Part shown: one piece after another, positions 21,429 to 35,063 of the stretch
How the letters are laid out: each line of letters begins with the position of its first letter
How positions within the stretch are numbered: the stretch's first letter is position 1
Assembly: GCA_942159475.1 (NCBI GenBank)
Contig: OW804095.1
Span: forward strand, 54,216,773-54,280,772
Length of the DNA: 64,000 bases
Direction: 5' to 3'
Origin: Sthenelais limicola
Taxonomy: Eukaryota; Annelida; Polychaeta; Phyllodocida; Sigalionidae
Program-made: the position numbers and the translations under genes
The notes under the pieces: generated by a model
The model's database searches: none
Told to the model about the DNA's origin: nothing
What the model saw: only the letters and a program-made list of their open reading frames with translations

Positions 21429-22688
21429 AGTAGGGCATATAAGTACTATTTTATTTTAAATTTGATATCTTCATTTTTCGTAAACAGGTTTAGAATATGT
21501 TTGAGTAGAGAATTATTGGTAAAGTAGCTAAATGTACTATATAGGATGACCTTAGAAATGCATGGATTTTAGTAATACACCATCTTGAAATTTGGTACAT
21601 GTATATATTTATGCTACTAGCAGCTCAAAGAACACCAAAAATGAAAACATTCCAAATAAGGGTTCTTGTACATGGATTACAGTTTTGTGACTTGTGACTC
21701 ATTTCCCTGAAACACATCACATTTTCTCTCACCACCTTTTGTGTCCCTTCGTTAAAGGGGAGGACTAAACCCAATTATTGACCTCTCAATACAGATGTCT
21801 TGAAATACCTGTATTGAACAACTGTTTCAATTGCTGGGAGATTGGGGGGAAGGTAGGGATATTATGTACATTTCTGGCGCAGCTTTATGACGTCACACAG
21901 CACTCTCAGTGCCCTCTTGTGCTAAACAGACTTTTTCAACTAGGACTTCTCAATTTGTGCCTGTAAGTGACTATAAGTTAGACATAAATGGAAGTAAAAA
22001 AATCGAGACTTGGGTGTTGTATTTATGGCTCCATGAAGTGTGTTGTCCTAAAAGTGACCATGAACCCGTTGACTGACCCTTTAATACATTTCAAGTCGAC
22101 CCACATAAAATGCGTAGAAAGTTCATACGCTGATTTATTTAAGTTTTCCTAGTGATGAATGCAGAACAGCCTATGTTTTTCACCTTAAGGTCTATCGTTT
22201 CGATTATATTTTTTTTATTAAGAAAACATTTATTGGAACATTGCGTTAATTGAAAGTCTCTATTTTCAAAGAGACGCCCATACACCTCTAAATCCACACC
22301 AATTCTCAATGATTAGGTGTCTATGGTTTTCCCCATCACATGTGAATTTATTCATTTGTTTCGGTTACACCCTAGTGTTTTACTCTTGGTCTTACACCTA
22401 GTCACGACCATATCCTACGCCTTTAAGTAAACCGTTTGTAAACCCAGGATTAACTCGTTTTAAATTATAATCACGGGTGTCATCGACAGGATCCAGTTCC
22501 GATTGATTTATTTTTAATCTCTTACTCATTCTGACAGCTGCTGTCATTCACGATCTAGATGGTTTGTTTCTATTTATACTTTTTAGTGACGTCATTGTGT
22601 AGGCACTTGGTGAATCAAAACACGAGGTCATGTGGTATTTGAGCGGGGTCAAAGGTGAAATGTCAGTCTGAAGTCTACAACAGAAATG

Positions 22689-23657
22689 TTAAGGTGACTC
22701 AGTAGTGATTTTGATTATTGATGAATTTTTCTAAAATTTTTACCAATGATAGTTGACATGAAATAATCATTATTGAGTGAAAAAAAACCATAGGTCACCA
22801 GGCTAGTTTTCATGCTATGGCAGTATGGAGATAGAAATAATGAATCATATTTGAGTAATTTTACTACATTTGAGTGATTTATTAACATAATTCGTTTGAA
22901 ATGGTTCTGACATGAATTCAGACATCAAATTTCACCCAGACATTCAACATATATATACTTATCATTAGATAATGTTTTTTCCCTCAGATCCTGAGTTAGC
23001 CCCCTGGAAGCCCCCTAGTGGCAGTATGGGGCATTAGCAAAATTGACTTTGACTGATGACAATCAGCGTTTTTAAAAAAAACTGTTTGATGAATATTTTT
23101 TAAATTTGATATGAATGTAGATACCATATTTACCAACTCATACACAAAAAATCAGGATGGCTTTCCAGGCTAAATCTTTCTATATTACGACTTATTTATG
23201 AGAAAAATTGGGAAAAAAAATAAATTCCTGATTAATATTTGATTTGAACAAAAATGGCTTCATAAATCTTGATGAAATTCTATATGGATACAGCTATCAT
23301 AGTTACTAACTCGCACACCAAAAATCAGCATGAATTTCCAGGCCAATTTTTTGTGTTACAACTTAATTATGAGAAAATTTGCTAATAATGAGAAAATTCT
23401 TAACAAATATTTGATTTATACACATATGGGCTCCATAAATTTTAATGAAATTTAATATGGATGTATAGGGATCGTAGATACTAACTCCCACACCAAAAAT
23501 CAGCATACATTTTCTATCTGAAATGTTTATATCAAGACTTAACATACATACTTCGTCTGCATAATGCTGATATCCCCTGCTATATGTATTGAATACACAT
23601 ATATCAGTACTGAGCTATATGCATTGAATACACAAGATCAGTACTGAGTCACCTTAA
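22689..23657. mobile_element. 1.0 kb inverted-repeat element with internal ~175 bp tandem repeat
   Basis: Ends TTAAGGTGACTCAGTA and its inverted copy (to 23657) carry TTAA at each border. Inside, three degenerate units of about 175 bp start near 23088, 23268 and 23440, sharing CACCAAAAATCAGCAT or similar and TTGATTT(G/A)(A/T)AC. Its interior phrase GGTCACCAGGCTAGTTTTCATG resembles the 20313-21428 element, so the two may belong to one superfamily. No transposase. Confidence 0.75.
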
Positions 23658-25871
23658 TTCATTGCCATTGGTATAGTATGCCTGTTGGTTGGTTGTGGTT
23701 TTTGACTGATAACTTGAAGAACGCTGTTTTGCTACCTTGTTTTCAATTGTTTATGGCATGTTGGCGTCTGGAAATGCGATATTATTAGATGTCTGCCCTC
23801 AATCCTGAGTGGTAAATGACTAACAAAGAGTATCGATATGTATAACGATTAATTGCTTGATTATATTGATGGAAAGCGAATAGATCTCAAATCAAGGATG
23901 ATGCGTTGGGTGAGGGGCAGGGGCGGGGTGGGGGTTGCATAACATTTTTTTGTAAAGAGCAAATGCTTTAATTTCAGGTTTCCTATTTGCCTTGAACAGT
24001 ATCTACCTTCCGTTATTTCTTACAGATAGGAAGACAAGCCCGAAATTACTCCCCGGAATTACTCAGACACAGACTCAGGCCCTGCAAGAAAATATTTCCA
24101 CATTAGAATGGAGCTACTGTCTGTGCACCTCGAAATAGAAACTTTATTGTTGCCATAAATGTCTTAATTTATTTTGTTATATTAACATGAGATCTTGTTT
24201 CATGGAGCCTTCAGGCTGCGGTTTATTAATCGAAAACACGAAATCGTTTACACCTGTAGCATATGGTGAAAAAATGAAGAAAGCGAAAAGTTCAAGGAAT
24301 TGTCATTTGTGAATCAAAATGACATCAATGTTATAGAATAGACTTACATTAACATGTATAGTAGCACCTGAAACGTTATCACCACATTCCTATGAAGATC
24401 TCGTTCAAAATATTGACAATGATTTTCCCTTGCCTACTCAACACATACTTTCTTAAATGGTTATACCTCATCTATCGATGCTAACTTTATTTTTTATTTC
24501 AAAATGTCGAATCTCTTTCCCCAGTTTTGATTGAACTAGTCTCGTAATTTAGTCAGTGCATTCAAGACGAGATCCGGGTCCTAGTAATTTCTCGATTTCA
24601 ATTAAATGGTTATATCACCGCTTTGTACCTTAAATTCCTACCTGGGTGTCTGGGGAATTACAGAGCTCGGGGAGAACACAGCTCGGGGAGATGTTTTCCC
24701 CCAATGACTCCATAAACCCATGACAGGAAGTCCACCCTAGGCTATAACAGTACAGTTGTCCGTTTATGGTGGCCATTGCTTGTGAGCGTGGGATTGTTTC
24801 CAGTTTTCAAGTCTTGTTTCCAGGAAAGTAGCCGCCTGTTCAGACAGCCTTATATATATATTAAACGTGACTGACCTCCGCCCATGCCTAATTTACTACT
24901 GTTCTATTATTCATAATTATACGTATCAGGGAATCCCCGAATTCTGCTGCCTCTAGAAAGTGAAACCATAACGGTATAATTTAGTGAGACTAGTCACCTG
25001 GGGATAGAAGGTCATTTAAAAAAAGTGTTATTGTTGTTTAACACAAACTAAAAATTAATGAAAATTATCTGCAATATGTACTGTAGATCTTCATATGCCC
25101 TCCTCATCTTCAGATCCACATACTAATTATTTGTGTGGATAACCTGAATAAACTTTTACGACAATACTGTAATGCATTTGTGATGGGAGAAATATGTAGA
25201 ATATGTATGTGCTACAAGGCATATTTTCTCAGATTTTGTATATATATATTATCTCTTGAAATTGCCCCCCCCCCCCCCCCATTGTTTTAATGTTAAAATG
25301 GACTTAAAAATAAGGTGCCAAGTAGTTATTCTATATTTGTATATCATACTATCCGGTTATGTATGTGCACGATAATTTGACATTCTCGAACATTTCCAAT
25401 TTTGGAGAATCTTTTCCATGAAAACTTGGGAAATATTCCGATCGCTATGCCGACGACTGACACACTTGTAAAGATCTTCGTTTTACACCCAGTGATTTGT
25501 TTGTAACGCATGTCCCAATACAACGAGAACGGGAATAGAGTTGAAAACTCGGGTTGTATTATGGGGCCATTAGTCGGGTAGGATGAATTGGGAGCTTTAT
25601 TTCCAACCTAAAATAACCCCTTTCTTCGTCACTTCAATAGTAAACATCCTCTCGAGTCTGTCGAGCTTGCTTGTACTTCCTCTAATCTCGTTGCTTGTAC
25701 TAACGAAGATAATTTTATGATAGAAGGAAATATAATTACTTGGGGCTGCCTCGTAGTCTTCTCTCCCTCTGGTGGATTTTGTTGAAAACTTATTAATTAG
25801 AAAGTGAATCTAATAAACTGGCTTCAATTCCCCTTGGCCTAACCATCAGCTATAAGTGGGCCCGGATCCTA
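23658..25871. other. Intergenic, no gene recognised
   Basis: AT-rich with a C-run near 25264-25280. It immediately precedes the candidate MICALL promoter, so it may contain proximal regulatory DNA, but I recognise no specific site. Confidence 0.5.
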
Positions 25872-25908
25872 TTTATAAGAGCAGAGCTCTGAGTCAAATC
25901 TCAGTTAG
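25872..25908 (+). promoter_or_regulatory. MICALL: Candidate core promoter (TATA box plus initiator)
   Basis: TTTATAA at 25872-25878 is followed by TCAGTT at 25901-25906, whose A (25903) lies 30-31 bases downstream of the TATA box, the classical spacing for an RNA polymerase II start. About 270 bp downstream is a consensus splice donor (CG|GTAAGT at 26171/26172). There is no transcript evidence. The link to MICALL is an inference from being the nearest such structure upstream on the same strand. Confidence 0.4.
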
Positions 25909-26171
25909 TGTGATAGACGGGTGGGACCTTCCACACACACACATATATACACGGGTACATATTTAATGCATCAACACTGAATTTCAACATTGTTCTTCAA
26001 ACTTGCATATATATAGCCACCTCTGCTACATTTATTTTAAAGTTTCTTGCACATAAGGACTCTTGAGAGCAATATTTCAGATTGCCATGAATATTGTTGG
26101 ATTATTGAACCATTTGTTTACTTTGCCGTATGGACATTAATTGCAAGGATGGATAACTTATTCTATAAACG
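25903..26171 (+). other. MICALL: Candidate non-coding first exon
   Basis: This is the segment between the candidate initiator and a strong GTAAGT donor. It contains several short upstream ATGs, the last opening ATGGATAAC and running into the donor. The next exon (from 34717) has an in-frame TAG at 34738 ahead of the MICALL ATG, so this exon could add only 5' UTR. It may equally belong to an unrelated non-coding transcript. Confidence 0.35.
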
Positions 26172-29100
26172 GTAAGTTCTTTATACCAAGCCATATATCG
26201 CTGTATTTACATTCCTTACTTTGGAAGATTTCCAACAGTTTGTACCTTGTAGTTCCATAAAACCTTCGAACCGGAATTTCACATGATTCATACCCAAACA
26301 AAGGAACCCCATTACATACTCATAATCATAGAGGTCTATGGTAGAGGCTAAATCTTGCAACGGAGGTATATTATGAAAATTTAAATACTTTTATGATCTT
26401 AGCCTTACATGATCACAAATGTGACATTGCTTTGCTATTCCCTTATAGTGCAGGCAAACTAGCTGAAAAAAACTAAAGGGTTGAAATAATTAGAACATTT
26501 CAATGATTAGTGCTAAGTGGTAATTATATGATGCTGTGGTTATTATGAAGGGGTAGAATATTTCAGCCTAAAGTTAAAGGATATTTTGCGCACCAATGTG
26601 GTTAGCCTGCCAATATTTGCCTCTCATGTGTCTATTATGTGGGAGGACATGCTAATCATGCGTTGTCTGACATATTAAGTTGACAGAACTATTGTTGTTA
26701 TAATAACATTCATCTTATTGGACTGTACGTACAAGGATGCGTGTCCGTAGAATGGAGGATACGAATTGCAGACACTAGGACCCTTTAGTGAGTCAACTTA
26801 CTTGCAGCATCACTGGCCACAAATATTTATGGATTCTTTCCATGTAGGACTCCTAGAATTTCTGCCGGAAAACAATGGATCATGGATTGTGTATTGGATG
26901 TAGGACTATAATACATGTATATATATCTCTCATAAATTGGTAAATGGAAGATTTCCTCGCAATATCGCAGACCATAAAAGCTTACTAATATTTTAGTCTG
27001 CATATATGGATTACGTCAATAAAAGCTTCCCGTTGACGATTATCTCTATTACACTTAGTCGGGAAATAATCAGACATTTAGTTTTCATTCAAAATGATAC
27101 TATCCCTCTGAATATGTCTTTAACAACATATTTGAAGGGTTTGTTTAAACAAAAATTTGGAGGGTTGGTTCAGGGTTTCCTACATCATCATCCATGGTAC
27201 GGACGCAAATTGTATCTTATGAATAGATCGTGGTGGACCGTATTGATTAGTGAAGGCTTCAACATTTTTTTTATTGATCCACTCTTCAAAGTTTAGTTCA
27301 CATTGTGGTTTAAAATGTGTCGTCTAGCTACTCTAAAAGAAACAAATGAATTTGAATACAGCTGTTACTTACTTTCTATAGAATGCAATGTAATTGTCTG
27401 ATACATCAATGAGCATAGACACTCTGTAGTCTCATTGAATACATTACATTGGGTAACTAATAATTCAAGAAGCGAGATGGTTGAAGTGGATATATCATGA
27501 AAGCCTTGAGTAGTAATAAGATGAAATGTTGCCAATGCTGGAGGCATGTGCAAGCAATACACGCAAGGCTACTCTATGTTGCCTGGAACTTAATTTGGTA
27601 GTGCAGTGTTTACTTCTCATATCTTATCTCTTATTTTATTTCCAGGACGATCTAGCTATGTTTACCATAGAGTTCGTGCGCAACTGTTTTCCTGCCTGCC
27701 CACATGTGGATACATACTTTGTACATGTTTATGGCGGAGATAAAGCTATTATATATTCACTGCTAAAACTAGAAGTTATAACCTGACCCTAATAATCTTT
27801 TTTAAACTGTTTATTCTAGACAATTTCACAAATGTGATACGTTTCACGTGAGAAAAAAATTATAGTGATGTATCAAAATACTTCTACGTATACATTTAAT
27901 AATATTAGTTTAACATATATATTTAGGTATAGGACCCTGTCATGTGCATACACATATCAAATGTCTACTCTGATTAATTCACTCACCTTTTTGTATATTT
28001 TCTGGCCAAATATTCAAATCAGGAATACATAGGCGTCCGTAAATATAAAAACAACGAGGTCATTTTACTACATACCATTCAGCTCTCAGTTCTATATATT
28101 ATTACTCAACAATTTTCTGAGTATCTCGTACGTTGTACGTAAGTGCAGCATCGATAGGCATAATTCGTTGTTATATAATTATTCTATCAGACAACGAATG
28201 TCATAATATAATATGATTCCTGTATTTTACCCCCCCCCCCCCCCCGTTTTACATACGACCCTTCAATTTGATTAGACTGCATGTGGTGTGTATACGTCGA
28301 AGCTTTTAACGCATTTTGCATATAATCGTTATTGTTAAACTTAATCACGCTCAGATTACAATCCGTATAGTATTTATCCCCTTAAGAAAACCGGCTGTCT
28401 CGGGCTTTTAGTGTTCATTGAAAAAAATCGTTTTCATTGAAACTGAATCTTATTTATGAAGCAATCTCTTTTAATAATTATTAATTGTGGTTCACATCCT
28501 CTTTAGCGTGTTCTTCCCTTTTCATTAATAATGATTGCGATCTTATGGGAGAGCCCTGGAGGACCTTTAGCTAGAATTAGGCTAATTACACAAATCATCC
28601 AACTCCATGTCCTACATTTTTAACGCCTGTTGCCAAGATCTCGGATTATTCCTTTTTGACGCCTGATTAAAACAACTGCTTATAATATGCCAGTCACTTC
28701 AGCTATGGATATAGTTGTACTGTGGTGTCGGCCATGTTAAGATTAATTTAATCGCCAAATCTACATGTCTGGGTTTTTTGTCTCTCATTTCCTTCTATTC
28801 TCTCGTGGCATTCGGAATGTTTGTATGGGGTACAGAGTAGTTATTTGGTATTTTGTTGCACTCGTTCGATTGGTGTTATCAGTCGGTGATTTAGTTGATA
28901 GCTGGTTTGATTTCAAGCTGTGTACATTCCCAATTTAATAGAAAACTGCCGATCGATATATTAGAATTAATTGCGACTACGCTTTAGTATACTTATTGGT
29001 TTATCCGGGATAGGTTCTCCTGGTATAATTTTGCATATTGATTATGAATCCAGCAACCACATGCAATGCTTCAACAAAGTTATTATAACTGAACTTTATA

Positions 29101-29251
29101 GAAATCCGCATGATTACTCTCATAATTTCGAAATCGATGTCCAATAAAACGTTTATGACATAGCATTTCATTATACTACATCTTAATTTATCATTTAAAG
29201 AATATTATTATTATGGTAAAAATCGAGGAGGCATTACCTATGCTTTTTACC

Positions 29252-29278
29252 GGGGCCCCTCTTATATAGAGGGGCCCC
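29252..29278. repeat. GC-rich 11 bp stem-loop
   Basis: GGGGCCCCTCT, loop TATAT, then AGAGGGGCCCC. The CCCCTCTTATAT half is repeated directly afterwards (to 29286). It is unusual because the surroundings are strongly AT-rich. Confidence 0.85.
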
Positions 29279-29846
29279 TCTTATATGATTTGAACACTTT
29301 TTTTATTATTATTTTATTTCATTACTATTAAGGCCATTGGCTGACTTCACACCTTCACTTGTGAACTGTACCAACTGATTTACTATTCGGTAAAAGCTTG
29401 TGATAAAAGCAGGATCGAGCTAATCTATTAGCAGCTTCGGGTGTTACATATTACCTTGTGGGTAGTCAGTGCAGAAAACAGTAATGGCCCTGGTCAAACC
29501 TCTTTGACTCACCTGTAGGGTCTTCACGGGGCCTGACAAAGCAAATGCCTTGAATTTGGAAAGAAATGTATTCGAGGCCTGGAACAGCCTGGAAAATTGT
29601 GATCGTAGGGCCTGAAAATATCGTTATACTTGGAATCCTGATCACTTAAATGGGGTGGGAAAAGCCCGGAATTTCTTCTGACAAAAAGTGTGTAAGGAAA
29701 AAATCAAGATAATAGAATTGTTCTCATCCCAGTGGTGCTCTAACTACTGGTAAGGGATTTCGAAAACCTGCCTTTATTATTTTGGATATAATTGTTAGTT
29801 ATTGAGCCTGTTCTACATAAAGAAGAACAGCATTAAACAGATAGGT

Positions 29847-29868
29847 AGATAGATAGATAGATAGATAG
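29847..29868 (+). repeat. (GATA)n microsatellite
   Basis: About five tandem GATA units. Confidence 0.9.
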
Positions 29869-32800
29869 AAAAATAGGTAAGAACCGTACTCAACCTTCAT
29901 TTGACCTGAAGATCAGCAATCACCACTGTCGTTACATTACATGTATTTTCTCTCCCTTATTCTCATTACATACGTCACAATGTCGGACATTATTATAATC
30001 ATTGTCTCCAGGATATTAGTTGTGTAGTAGTGGTTTGTATAAGGCTTGTGGTCAGAATATCACACAAATAGATAATGAAGAATTTACTCTGGTTAACCTC
30101 AAATATTTGGAACTGACGGATAAAAAAAGCCCCTGAATATTATTAGTGTTTGGAGGATTACCATTCTCCAAATTATGCGTAGTATAGTAATAGGGAATTA
30201 ACCTTTGAATAATAAACAAAGTTTTGTTCAGTGACCCTATTCGCCTGAATCTAGGCTCACGGACGGACGGTGTCATAGTATTTACATTGTCGCCTTTGGC
30301 GTTCTCTTCTGTAACCATCTATCTGTTGGTCATTCACTAGGAAAAGAATTTGAGGGATACCTTGTATCAAAAAGATGAGATTTATTTTCTGATTAGTGCA
30401 AACTTATAAGCCCATGGTATATTGCAATTACTGTGGATACGATATGTTGTCTGCTCTGTCATGACTAAGGAAGGAATGCATTATGCTTATTGGTTCGCGT
30501 TCTTACTGACAAACAGTGCGTGGCCAGACCCAAAACGTTCCCATTGCCATTCTTGCCACTTTTACGGCTTGATATAAAGTATAATTCAGGCCTACCCTAC
30601 TCACTTCAGTTAAGTATTGTTCGGTCTATCTTTTAGGGACCTACCAATATCATCGTCTACAAGCATTAAATTTTGTTCTATCTAGCTAGCTGTCTATGAA
30701 ATATTTAATAATTCCCCTCTCCTTATTTTACATGTTTCCCCTCCCCTTAATTGTCAACCCATGCCTCATATTTTTTCGTTGTTCCCAGGGAATGCACCCG
30801 TGATTAGGTAAATATTGTTACCTAAAAGAAATTGTTACCTGCTCAAGCAGTCATTATGTATTTTAGTTGTCTTCCAGTAACATTTCACCTTGAAGGTCGA
30901 GCGACCTTTTATTGAGAAGCCAGTAGGCTTTAGAGCACATTATATCCTAAACGACGCTCAGCAGAAGCTCATTTCTCTTGAAACTACATGTACCAGGTTT
31001 ATGCCTTAGATTTATCTTCAAGGCCTCTGAATGGTATTACTAATTAGTGAATACCTCCATATTTTCTTCGATATTTCAAAAGACCTACATACATGTTATT
31101 TTTCATACTTTCTATGTAGAGCCAATATAAATCCTGGATGTATCTTATAAGGTAACAAAGAACAATTTAGAAACTACTGAGTCCACTCATTTTCCCTCAT
31201 ATTCTCCAAATGAATAGCCCTGCCAGTCAAACACTAAAATACCTTGAGTACTGAACAAGTCTATTGATGAAGCTATATGGTTGTTTCATTGAATGTTGTC
31301 CCGTGATCTATGGCGATTCAGGGCCTTTCTGTACCTGTCGAGTATCGGTGAGAGGAGAGTCAGACTGGCTATGTCTGCGTCTCACTTCTCTAGAAAAATG
31401 TGGGATTGACCAGTGTACCCATGAAGTATAGGTCACAAAATTGTTATTCTCCCGAAGGCTTACTCTACATATCTCGGGTGTCTGGACCTTCTATGAAGTG
31501 TACGTTTTAGCTAACGCTTGGCTGATTTCATGTAAACAGGATACAACGGTTATCGGAACTAGAACATATTGTATATATTTGTACTGGTGTATACATGGAT
31601 GTCAAATCAATATGACTAATCGCTGTACTCATTACTTACCTCATGGAGAGTACCTAGCTGATTAACGTTTTAAACTTGTTTGTGGAACCAAATGGGGTTT
31701 AGTGTTTATCACTTGTCGGTTTCCCTGGATTCTGTTGATTGTCTGAAAAGGTGAGATAGTAAGATCGGTTTTCATCTATGTTCATTCAATATGCCCCCCC
31801 CCCCCCCACCTTCTGATCTGTCTCTTATTTTTCTTTTCCCTCGGCATGTTCCTCACCTACTTACTATTAACAGGGCTGCGTCGATATCATCCTTTTAAAA
31901 TATCCTCCCATCACACTTAAACGATTTTCTTTATTTCTTGGGTCTGATTCTCAGGTTCATTGAACGTTCTGCCGCTGTTGCTGCCCACATGGGGAGGTAT
32001 ATAGTGTACTATACAATATAATAACCCAGTCCCTGTGGACGTGTGGAAATAGTCTGGTAAAAAGACCAATAACCCTTCGGGCGCTATCCCCAAATGTCAA
32101 TGAAAAGGATTCTTTTATAAATACTGGGAAGTGACTTTGAACCTGATCCCTGGTGATAGACTCTGTGCAGGATATATCCTTACCAGGTACGTTTGGTTCG
32201 TGCTCTAGTTTGGAATATGGACAGTATTCATTTCCAAGGGATGTACATATGTGTGTTAGTTTTGGGGATTTATCGTGGGGTGGCCCTATCTATGTTAATT
32301 TAGACTGTCTGGTGAACTTTTCAGACTCCATTAATTGGATGAGGGGGAGGTGGCGATAATTCTTTGATGATGATAAATATGTTTTCAAGGAAATGGCTGT
32401 CTCTGTTCTGATTTTTTTTAAAGTTAAAGCAAGCCTCAAAATAAGCTTTTTCAATCATTTTGTCTGCACATTCCATTCAATTCATTAACATTAAACATGG
32501 CAGTGAAAACTATAAGAAAATATGGTACTTGTAAGTTGTAGATCTATCTCTGATGATATGAAGGAATATTCTTTACTTTATCTTGAGTGTATAGATTAGA
32601 TACTGTAACTCAAGTATCAGAATGGTACCTATTGCTCTCTATTAAAAGCAGTTCAAACACCAACACTATTTAATCCCACAGCATGAAAAAAAAAGATTAT
32701 TTAGATAACACAGATTTCAGAGATATAGTTTTGTATTATTTGTACTCTCAAGTACACTATCGTACTTACGTGTCTGTTTTGAGCACAGGTACCCTGTTTC

Positions 32801-34716
32801 TTGAGACTGACATTATATTACACACGATCTGACTTACTTCGATGTTTGCAGAAAAATATTATGGTTAGGCCAAGCAAAATAGATATGTTTCCCTCCCCCT
32901 ACCTAGACAAACCTTTCCCCACCTAAAGATTTTTTTGACGCTGCCAATTATTTTATTGCTCATGAATGCTTTTGCCGTTTCACCCTTTGCATTGCTGACA
33001 ATTTACGAGTGGAAGGAGTTAATTGCTTTGAACACCTTTGAGTACCTCTTGATCCATCAGCTAACGTAACGTCTCTGTCCATCTCCAAGTTCCAACACTC
33101 AACTTTCTGCTCCATTGTTGTCGCCCCTTTAAGCCTGGTTTATGCGATTTTGGTTGTATTTAATAATTTATTTTTATTCTTTTCTTCATTAAATTAGTAT
33201 GTGTTGATAGATTACTTAAGCTTTTATTATTGGTTGTCCCTGTTGCTCCTAATACCCGCTGAAATTATAGCAAATCGTTAAAATTGATTATTAGGTTTTA
33301 AATGTCTGCCCCAAAAGTCTGGTCTCGGGCGCATTCTGTGTAGCATGACCTTGGTGTGACAATAATGGAAACCATGCCCAGCTTGGGGCCATTAGCGGTC
33401 ACAGCACACCGATAGAAGAGAACAATATCTATTTTAGTGGCTCATTTGGAGAAGCGTAAGCTTATGATCCTTTTCATGCTACATTTCCATTATCATGATC
33501 CAATGCCGTGTCAGTTTTTAGACATATTCCCTTTGGTATAAGTGTATTATGTTGTTGATGTCCATTTGCCATTGGGCAGATTTCTGGACTTATATTGTCA
33601 GATTCATAAAATCCTCAGATTCATAAAATCCTCACTTGAGAATACCAGTAAATCATCAACAAATTATTATTAAAAGGAACATTACTGTTTCTAATATTAT
33701 AAATCTACTATCAAGTTTAGATATCAGTGCTTTTGCTTAAACAAATAATGTGTGGTTGTATAGTTGGGATATTTTATTTATTCGCCTTTTCCCTTTCTTT
33801 TTTTCTTGTGTTTTTATCAAATGTATTCTTGATGCATCTATACATGTGAAACATTACTAAGTGTGTTAGCTATTACAACTATATATGAGAACAGTGCCCC
33901 CTCACAGCCCTGGCTTTTCTATAAGAATGTGCTCTGTTTTGCTTTGATCAGTAGTGTAGCCATGAGGTACTTGTGGTTTGGAGCGCTTCGTCTGTTTATA
34001 ATGCCTCTGGCCCTAAACACGACATTCCTGTGGAGCAGGCTATGTATTTCTGGAAAATAAAGCGAGGAGTGGAACCTAGACGTTACTTTCCACACTCCTT
34101 GTTTCCACTGAATTCATATGACATTGAGTTATATTTTTTGTTTTTTGATAGTGAGAGATATTAGACGTGCTCTTCATTTTTTTTTTATAAAAAAAACCAA
34201 TGTTATTCTACCCTTTTCCTATGTAAACTTGTTTCAAATAATTTAAGGAGCAATACTCGGAAAACTATTCCTGTTTCTGATGGATAGCCTTGGTCATCCC
34301 TATTATGGACTTAGAAGGCTGTGGTGAGGGCAATAGACTTCTGGCATGGGATAGTGGACGAGCGTTAGTGTCTGATAGATGAGAAAATTCCATATATCCA
34401 TATCAGATTGTGGCTAAATTGGCTGTATTCATGCAATATTTGTCAGTAAAATTGGCAACAAGAAGAATCGAATCTGTTTTTCCCTCAAAATTGTCATTTG
34501 TAATGAATGATTGTAAAAGTTGATAACTTTTTTTAATAGTTGCTTAGGATGGTTTCCATGGTAACCAGACAACCCTTTTTTCAATTGAAAAAAAATGTTC
34601 ATTCTGAAAATGGTATTGCTATGCCTATGGTGACATCAAAACAGGAAATTTCTTAATTACAACTCATAACATGTAAAACATGTGTAAAATGTGTCAATTT
34701 TCTATTTAAATTCCAG

Positions 34717-34913
34717 ATTCATCGCTATGTGAAGTATTAGGGAACAGTATTGCCCCCTGCCGCCATCATGGCAAACAAGGTAAAGGCTTTGCAACAATGG
34801 TGTCGCCAGCAAGTCCTGGGATATCGGGACGTCAACGTTACCAACATGACGTCATCGTGGAAAAGTGGCCTAGCCTTTTGTGCACTAATACACAAGTATC
34901 GGCCTGACTTGAT
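34717..34913 (+). CDS. MICALL: MICALL exon with start codon, CH domain part 1
   Basis: Acceptor TTCCAG at 34711-34716, ATG at 34768 in a good context (CATCATGG), donor GTAAGT at 34914. Encodes [20 protein letters not shown], then [16 protein letters not shown], the conserved first half of a CH domain. 34717-34767 is 5' UTR with an in-frame TAG at 34738. Ends in phase 2. Confidence 0.93.
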
Positions 34914-35006
34914 GTAAGTGTGATCCATTTCACCATATTTTCTACATGTCAGTGTCTGTGTGTCTCTGTCTGCCTCTGTCTCTGTTTCTATGTCTCTCTC
35001 TCTCTG

Positions 35007-35063
<57 letters not shown>

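Larger units (their letters stand above)
26172..34716 (+). other. Putative 5' intron of MICALL, no gene recognised inside
   Basis: 8.5 kb of AT-rich DNA. It holds C-runs (about 28231-28245 and 31795-31807), a GATA microsatellite (29847-29868), an 11 bp GC-rich stem-loop (29252-29278) and a tandem CAGATTCATAAAATCCT pair near 33600. The longest open frame (27006-27296, 96 codons) shows no recognisable domain and no splice support. Confidence 0.45.

Noticed and set aside
27006..27296. 96-codon open frame in the MICALL 5' intron
   Set aside because: Composition is unremarkable, no domain is recognised and no conserved splice context is seen; treated as chance.
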